The position numbers were made by a program, and so were the translations under genes. Below, piece by piece: positions 4,246-9,092 of a DNA stretch of 9,092 bases. The notes beneath the pieces were generated by a model, which made no database searches, was not told the DNA's origin, and saw only the letters and a list, made by a program, of their open reading frames with translations. Every line of letters begins with the position of its first letter. Position 1 is the stretch's first letter. This DNA is from an uncultured Oscillospiraceae bacterium (GTDB lineage: Bacteria; Bacillota_A; Clostridia; Oscillospirales; Oscillospiraceae), in contig CAJUAW010000017.1 in assembly GCA_910584605.1 (NCBI GenBank), positions 1 to 9,092 on the forward strand. The letters run 5' to 3'.

Positions 4246-5826
4246 CATATTCGGGATGCTGTACGAATCTCTGTAATTCCACATGATGTTGATGACACCC
4301 CCCGGGTATACCGTGATGCTCTGGACAAACTCCTTTAACAACTCCGGTGTCAACTCCCGAACATGGATGTGCCTGCATAACGGATCGGTTGCCCGAAGCA
4401 TTGACTCGATGGACTTCGCCTCAGCACTTAACTGTTCCAGCTGCTTTGTCAGCAATACCACCTGTATGCCAGCCTCTGCTTCAACTTCTTTGGCTGCCGC
4501 CTTTCTTTGCAGAAACGCTTCCTTTGTCAGATTTTCGCTGATGTATGCTTCATAATCGCGCATCACTTGTGTCTGGCTTTTTTCAACTCTCCGCTTCTGC
4601 TTCTGCAATTCATTTTGAAGGGATGTTTGTTCCGAGAGGGCCCCTTTTCGCGCAGCCCTTGCGGTCTGCACCTTTGCGTCCACCACATCGCATTGATTTT
4701 GAATCGCCCGAAGTATAACCTCTGCCAGACGTTTCTCTTGTATATGCACATTTGCACAATCCGAATCCAGGGCATATCTCGCGGTAGCGCATCGGAATGT
4801 CTGATTGCTTTTGCGCCCTTTTTGCAGCTTGTTTCCGCAGCAGCCGCATTTCAAATAAGTGGAGAACAGGCTGGAGGGACCTTGTGACTTTGATTTCACG
4901 TTGCTCTTGATGACTTTCCTGGACTGGAAAAACATTTCCCGGCTTATGATAGCCTCATGTGTGTCAGGAATCACAAGCTGTTCATCCTCCGGCAGCAGCT
5001 TTACTTGGTCACTTCCAACTCTTACTACATGGGATTTGAAGGGAACTGTATCGCCTGTATAAATTCGGTTGATTAAAATATTCTTTACAGAATCAAATGA
5101 CCAATACAAGCTGACCCGATAGTTTCCACGAAACTTCTTCAGATACATGGAGGGAGTTTGAATCCCGTCTGTGTTCAGACGTTGGGCAATTTGCGACACT
5201 GTAATGCCCTCGGATGCCCATTGGAAAATTTTCTGCACCACCCCAGCCGCTTCGGGGTCCACTATAATTGTGTTTTTCTTCTCCCCTTTTCTGTACCCAT
5301 AGGGAACCGCTCCGTAGACGTATTCTCCATTCAGCTTTTTCATATCGACAGTGCTTTTGATTTTCCTCGATATATCCTTGCTGTAAAGTTGATTGATTAA
5401 ATTGCGGACTGCCAGCTGCAGGCCCCCAGTGGACTCCCCGTATGCACGGCTGTCATAGTTGTCGTTGATGGAAATAAACCGAACATCATACGCAGGAAAG
5501 ACAAACTCCAGAAAATGTCCCGCTTCGAGATAGTTTCTGGCAAACCGGGAGAGATCCTTGACAATAATCGTTCCAACTTGTTCTGCCTCTACCAGTTTCA
5601 AAAGGCGCGCCGCCCCGGGACGGTTAAAATTGGTTCCAGAATAACCGTCATCAATGATCTCTTCAAAATCGCTGTATTTCCCAAGCTCTGAGTGCGATTC
5701 GACATATTGCTGGATCAAAAGCCTTTGGGAGCCGATACTAAAACTCTCCTGCCCTTTTCCGTCAATGTCGTCATCTTCTTTCGAGAGCCGAAGATACATG
5801 AGCTTCAGTTTCCCGCTATCCAGCAT
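4234..5826 (-). CDS. Large serine recombinase 3
   Basis: This 530-aa protein likely takes part in integration or excision of the surrounding element by serine-linked strand exchange. The catalytic domain has LMYLRLSKED (nucleophile Ser15, Arg13), DDGYSGTNFNRPG and VKDLSRFARNY (Asp91, Arg94, Arg97; FAR replaces the usual LGR). A recombinase DNA-binding domain follows (YGAVPYGYRKGEKK onward), then a zinc ribbon with Cys327, Cys330, Cys346 and Cys357, and a coiled-coil segment at about 395-475. I choose ATG 5826 because GGAGGT lies seven bases upstream and the known fold begins right after it; the frame is open further up, but only as the out-of-frame overlap with recombinase 2. It overlaps that gene by 11 bases, so translation is probably coupled. 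Its stop lies inside repeat copy C. The family is certain; the substrate sites are unknown. Confidence 0.95.
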   Translation of the reverse strand: MLDSGKLKLMYLRLSKEDDDIDGKGQESFSIGSQRLLIQQYVESHSELGKYSDFEEIIDDGYSGTNFNRPGAARLLKLVEAEQVGTIIVKDLSRFARNYLEAGHFLEFVFPAYDVRFISINDNYDSRAYGESTGGLQLAVRNLINQLYSKDISRKIKSTVDMKKLNGEYVYGAVPYGYRKGEKKNTIIVDPEAAGVVQKIFQWASEGITVSQIAQRLNTDGIQTPSMYLKKFRGNYRVSLYWSFDSVKNILINRIYTGDTVPFKSHVVRVGSDQVKLLPEDEQLVIPDTHEAIISREMFFQSRKVIKSNVKSKSQGPSSLFSTYLKCGCCGNKLQKGRKSNQTFRCATARYALDSDCANVHIQEKRLAEVILRAIQNQCDVVDAKVQTARAARKGALSEQTSLQNELQKQKRRVEKSQTQVMRDYEAYISENLTKEAFLQRKAAAKEVEAEAGIQVVLLTKQLEQLSAEAKSIESMLRATDPLCRHIHVRELTPELLKEFVQSITVYPGGVINIMWNYRDSYSIPNMTCE

Positions 5827-7510
5827 AGCCAGCACCTCCAGCGTCGCTGTCCAGGCACGTTTCAAGTAACGCATACGGATTGCCATAAGTTGTAGAAATC
5901 CGGATGCTTTTATCCTCGAATACAAGTATCCGATCCACCAGTACATCTACAATTTCCTGGTCGATTTTCGGTATCTCCCGATAACACCGGATTGCAGCCA
6001 GCCAGGTCTCTGCCGTTCCAAGTGCGGCTTTTATTCTTTCGCACTCTTGGACAGCCTCCTGTTCCTGTTGTTCCAAAAGGGAATGTTCGCTGCGGTATCG
6101 TGCCTTGATTCGGATATACTCCTCCCGGTCAAGAACACCCATCGCCACATCCTCTAAAAGCCGGTCCTGCTTGGCCTCCAGGTTCATACGCTGACTGCGG
6201 AAACTTGCTAAACGGTTCTGTACGCTGTCAGGCGTACTTTCCATTTTGCGTATCTCTGTAGTCAATCGTTCGATGTCAACTGCAATCTCCACTTGTTTGT
6301 CGAGGAAATGTCTCAGGGTATCCATCAGAGTTTCCTGCCGGATGTAATGATTGCTGCACCTGCTATGGTTGGAGTACCGATATTGATTACAATTAAAGTA
6401 GACTGAAACTGGAGTCGTTTTCCTGCCAGCCAAGATTCCCGCAGTCATTCTTGCTCCACATTCTCCGCAGAACACTTTGCCACGAAAAATATCACGGTAG
6501 TCCGGATCTGGATTGTCCAGCGTGTCATATGCGGCCCGACGCTCTAACTCCGCCTGATTGATTTCCTGAACCTGGTCAAACAGCGCCTGTGTCACGATGG
6601 GCGGATGTGCGTTAGGAATTATCTGCCACAGTTCTTTAGGACGAGCTTTCTTATCACCGCCCAGCCGCTCCCGGGCAACCTTTCCGTGGATTCGACTGCC
6701 GATATAAACGGCATCCCCCGTAAGTTTTCGGATTGTCCCACGAAGCCATAGCGCGTTTTTGAATTTCTCCGCTTTCGTAAGCCCGCGATCATAGCGGATT
6801 TTCCCCGGACTGGGTATCCCCTCCTGGTTCAGCACTTTTGCAATCGTATTGAACATCATACCTTCCGCACGCATTTCAAATATGCGCCGGACAACCGGGG
6901 CCGTTTCCCCGTCAATCTCAAATGTACCTTTTTCCGGTGCCCTTCGATACCCATAGGGAACGCTTCCTGAAGATGGCAGGTATTCTCCGCTGTCCATTTT
7001 TGCGTGGATGCTGCTTTGAATCCTTCGTGCAGTATCTTTTACATAGGTATCGTTCATAACGAGCCTGAACGGCATCAAAAGGCCATCACGGTCGGAATGA
7101 GTATCTTCACTATCATAATCATCGTTGATGCAGATTAGGCGGACACCCATCTCCGGGAATACCTTTTCTACATACTCGCTGGTCATGATATAGTGGCGGC
7201 CCAAACGTGAAATATCCTTAACAATGATGCAGTTGACCTTTTTAGCCCTTAAATCGGCAAACATAGCCCGGAATCCAGGCCGCTTGTAATTCATACCTGT
7301 GCAGCCATCATCCACATAAAATGCGCCGATTTCAAAATCGCTGTGCTTTTCCAGAAAGGCCAGACAGATTTTCCTTTGATTCCCAATCGAGTTGCTTTCA
7401 AGACTGTCCCCATCTTCCACGGAAAGCCGAAGATAAATGGCGGCAATACAATGAGGGCGGATTTCCGGGATTTCCTGGACAGAGCCTGTATATCTGCTCT
7501 TCCGTGCCAT
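5816..7510 (-). CDS. Large serine recombinase 2
   Basis: This is a 564-aa serine recombinase. Catalytic domain: AAIYLRLSVEDGD (Ser30, Arg28), VDDGCTGMNYKRPGF and VKDISRLGRHY (Asp99, Arg102, Arg105). The DNA-binding domain (about 180-320) begins PYGYRRAPEKG. The zinc ribbon uses Cys348, Cys351, Cys374 and Cys385, followed by a long coiled coil (about 405-500) of the kind that steers integration versus excision in this family. A short extra N-terminal tail (about 20 residues) precedes the fold. The ATG follows the TAA of recombinase 1 with no gap, and its SD AAGGAGG lies inside the end of that gene, so the two are co-transcribed and probably coupled. Full length and all key residues suggest an active enzyme. 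Confidence 0.96.
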   Translation of the reverse strand: MARKSRYTGSVQEIPEIRPHCIAAIYLRLSVEDGDSLESNSIGNQRKICLAFLEKHSDFEIGAFYVDDGCTGMNYKRPGFRAMFADLRAKKVNCIIVKDISRLGRHYIMTSEYVEKVFPEMGVRLICINDDYDSEDTHSDRDGLLMPFRLVMNDTYVKDTARRIQSSIHAKMDSGEYLPSSGSVPYGYRRAPEKGTFEIDGETAPVVRRIFEMRAEGMMFNTIAKVLNQEGIPSPGKIRYDRGLTKAEKFKNALWLRGTIRKLTGDAVYIGSRIHGKVARERLGGDKKARPKELWQIIPNAHPPIVTQALFDQVQEINQAELERRAAYDTLDNPDPDYRDIFRGKVFCGECGARMTAGILAGRKTTPVSVYFNCNQYRYSNHSRCSNHYIRQETLMDTLRHFLDKQVEIAVDIERLTTEIRKMESTPDSVQNRLASFRSQRMNLEAKQDRLLEDVAMGVLDREEYIRIKARYRSEHSLLEQQEQEAVQECERIKAALGTAETWLAAIRCYREIPKIDQEIVDVLVDRILVFEDKSIRISTTYGNPYALLETCLDSDAGGAGYAG

Positions 7511-9092
7511 TTATACCGCCTCCTTCTTCGCTGTGTTCAGCAGATCATAGATTTCCGCCATTTCATCCCGGAAGTTAAAGTCAATATGCACCTCCCTGTT
7601 TTCGTAGACATAGATTCTATCAATCAGTGTAACAACGACCTCGCGATCCAACGCAGTGATATTTTGATACTGTAAAAACTGCTCCATCCAGGTGCGGTCC
7701 GGAGCCGCTTCCTCCTCAGTCTCTTTGCGCCGCTGCTCCAATTCATGTAGAGCCTGCTCTGAAACCTCGATTTGCTGGGTATACCGCTTCCGCATCTGAT
7801 GATATTCTTCACGATCCACAAGGCCGTCTGTCATAGCCTCGTACAGTTTCATCCGAAATGTCTCGTAGCGTTCTAATTCCTGCGCTGCCTGGGCAATCAG
7901 TATATCCAACCGTTTCAGCTTTACGGCCAATAACTCATTGCAGGAAATCTGCTTTAAAAGCGTATCCATCTCTACGATGCTCTGTATTTGCCCCTGAATT
8001 GCGTGCAGTACCGCTATTTCCAGCTTTTCCTGAGAAATGCTGTGGCTGGAGCATCCGCATCCCTTTTTGTTGGTGGAGCATACATAGTAGTAAAACTTTT
8101 TTTGACCTCGCGTAACAACACGCCGGCACATGGCACGGTTACAGTCAGGGCAAAACAGCAGTCCCGCAAGCACTTGAACTGTCTTGTGATCCGGTGAAGT
8201 CCGGGTATCCCTCTGCATCATTTTCTGAACGGCTGAAAAAAGCAGCATATCAATGATAGGTTCATGGTTGTGCTCCACTACAACCCAATCCTCCGGCTTT
8301 CTCTCCCGCATCTTCTTAACTTTGTAATTTGGTGTGCCGCGCTTTCCTTGCACCAGCTCTCCAACATAAACTGTATTTGTAAGGATCTTCCGCACAGTCA
8401 TGGCTGTCCATTCTGCCCTCTTTGACGATTTGAAACCGCTTTGATACCGCAGACCCAACTGCTTTTTGTATTCAGAAGGCGGCAAAACGCCCATGCGATT
8501 CAAATTGTCAGCAATGGCCTGTTGACTATAGCCTTGCATTTTCAGTGCAAAAATGCTGCGAACAATCTCGGCGGCATAGTCATCAATGACCAACTTGTGC
8601 CGGTCTTCAGCAGATTTAAGGTATCCATAGCTTGCAAATGCGCCCAAGAACTCGCCCTGACTTCGTTGCAGTCGAAATTGCTCCCGGAGCTTTTTGGATA
8701 ATTCCCGGCATTGAGATTCGTTTATGATATTTTTGACGGGAATCAAAATGTCGTCTCCTTGACTGCGATGGTCGCTGTCCACATCATCATTGATTGCGAT
8801 AAACCGCACGCCCTTGTCCGGAAACACCATCTCCAAATACTTTCCAGTCTCAATATACTCTCTGCCTAATCTGGAGAGATCCTTCACAATTACACAATCA
8901 GCTTTGCCAGATTCGATTGCCTCCATGACAGCACAAAAGCCGGGGCGATTATAGTTCGTCCCGGTGTAACCATCATCATATGCCTCTCCCACAAGTTCAA
9001 TATCAGCATGAGTAGCGGCATAATTCTGTATTAACTTTCGCTGGTTAGAAATACTATCGCTCTCATGAGTAGAATAATCATTCTTTGAGAGC
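7511..9092 (-). CDS. Large serine recombinase 1, N-terminus cut by window edge
   Basis: The visible 526 residues begin at the catalytic site itself: LSKNDYSTHESDSISNQRK, where the Ser (codon near 9086-9088) is the expected nucleophile; only a few to some tens of N-terminal residues are missing. Also present are DDGYTGTNYNRPGF, VKDLSRLGREY (Asp71, Arg74, Arg77 in visible numbering), a recombinase domain (FASYGYLKSAED onward), and a zinc ribbon CPDCNRAM with later Cys338 and Cys345 or Cys347. A coiled-coil region (about 370-470) ends the protein. It is the first of the three recombinases seen here, and its TAA touches the next ATG. The promoter of the operon lies outside the window. A GTG at 8992 is not the true start, because the family sequence continues in frame to the edge. 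Confidence 0.94.
   Translation of the reverse strand, partial: LSKNDYSTHESDSISNQRKLIQNYAATHADIELVGEAYDDGYTGTNYNRPGFCAVMEAIESGKADCVIVKDLSRLGREYIETGKYLEMVFPDKGVRFIAINDDVDSDHRSQGDDILIPVKNIINESQCRELSKKLREQFRLQRSQGEFLGAFASYGYLKSAEDRHKLVIDDYAAEIVRSIFALKMQGYSQQAIADNLNRMGVLPPSEYKKQLGLRYQSGFKSSKRAEWTAMTVRKILTNTVYVGELVQGKRGTPNYKVKKMRERKPEDWVVVEHNHEPIIDMLLFSAVQKMMQRDTRTSPDHKTVQVLAGLLFCPDCNRAMCRRVVTRGQKKFYYYVCSTNKKGCGCSSHSISQEKLEIAVLHAIQGQIQSIVEMDTLLKQISCNELLAVKLKRLDILIAQAAQELERYETFRMKLYEAMTDGLVDREEYHQMRKRYTQQIEVSEQALHELEQRRKETEEEAAPDRTWMEQFLQYQNITALDREVVVTLIDRIYVYENREVHIDFNFRDEMAEIYDLLNTAKKEAV

Noticed and set aside
5827..5946. Forty-codon N-terminal extension of large recombinase 3
   Set aside because: This stretch is the out-of-frame overlap with the coiled-coil end of recombinase 2; the family fold and a good RBS point to ATG 5826.

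Overview
The window looks like a piece of a Clostridia (Bacillota) chromosome, probably a gut Oscillospirales-type bacterium. This is inferred from a GC-rich, Gram-positive-style gene set with strong AGGAGG ribosome binding sites, a long flagellin, and a cluster of large serine recombinases typical of clostridial mobile elements. Every gene I accept is on the minus strand; nothing convincing is coded on the plus strand.

Region 1 (1-3331) is a flagellin locus with what looks like its own phase switch. Reading in the direction of transcription (right to left), it holds: a 202-aa resolvase/invertase-type small serine recombinase (2647-3255); a strong bidirectional terminator (2603-2648); two 28-bp partly palindromic sites in inverted orientation (2460-2487 and 2565-2592, centres 105 bp apart); between those sites a near-consensus sigma-28/SigD flagellar promoter, TAAAGTTT-N11-TCCGATAT, now pointing at the flagellin; a 134-aa protein that keeps only the dimerisation helix and DNA-binding half of a small serine recombinase (2039-2443); a 29-bp hairpin; a leader with a CsrA-type GGAUGU stem-loop; and a long flagellin (from 1867, cut by the left edge). 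The simplest reading is an invertible promoter that switches the flagellin transcript ON or OFF, with the neighbouring recombinase as candidate invertase and CsrA as a second, translational layer. This is the most interesting part of the window and, as read here, is inference from sequence.

Region 2 (3332-4051) is the C-terminal third of a DUF2075/Schlafen-type helicase gene (motifs IV-VI present, I-III missing). It is broken exactly where a different, AT-richer DNA begins.

Region 3 (4025-4245) is a short AT-rich junction. It holds three copies of a 26-bp element (ACGAGTGAT-N8-GGGACAACA), two direct and one inverted, inside a diverged tandem repeat of about 97-99 bp. This looks like recombination or attachment-site material at the end of a mobile element.

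Region 4 (4234-9092) is a tightly packed operon of three different large serine recombinases. The first is cut by the right edge; the second starts directly after the stop of the first; the third overlaps the second by 11 bases. They are probably the integration/excision module of an element that inserted into the helicase gene. The rest of that element, and any other half of the helicase, would lie to the right of the window.
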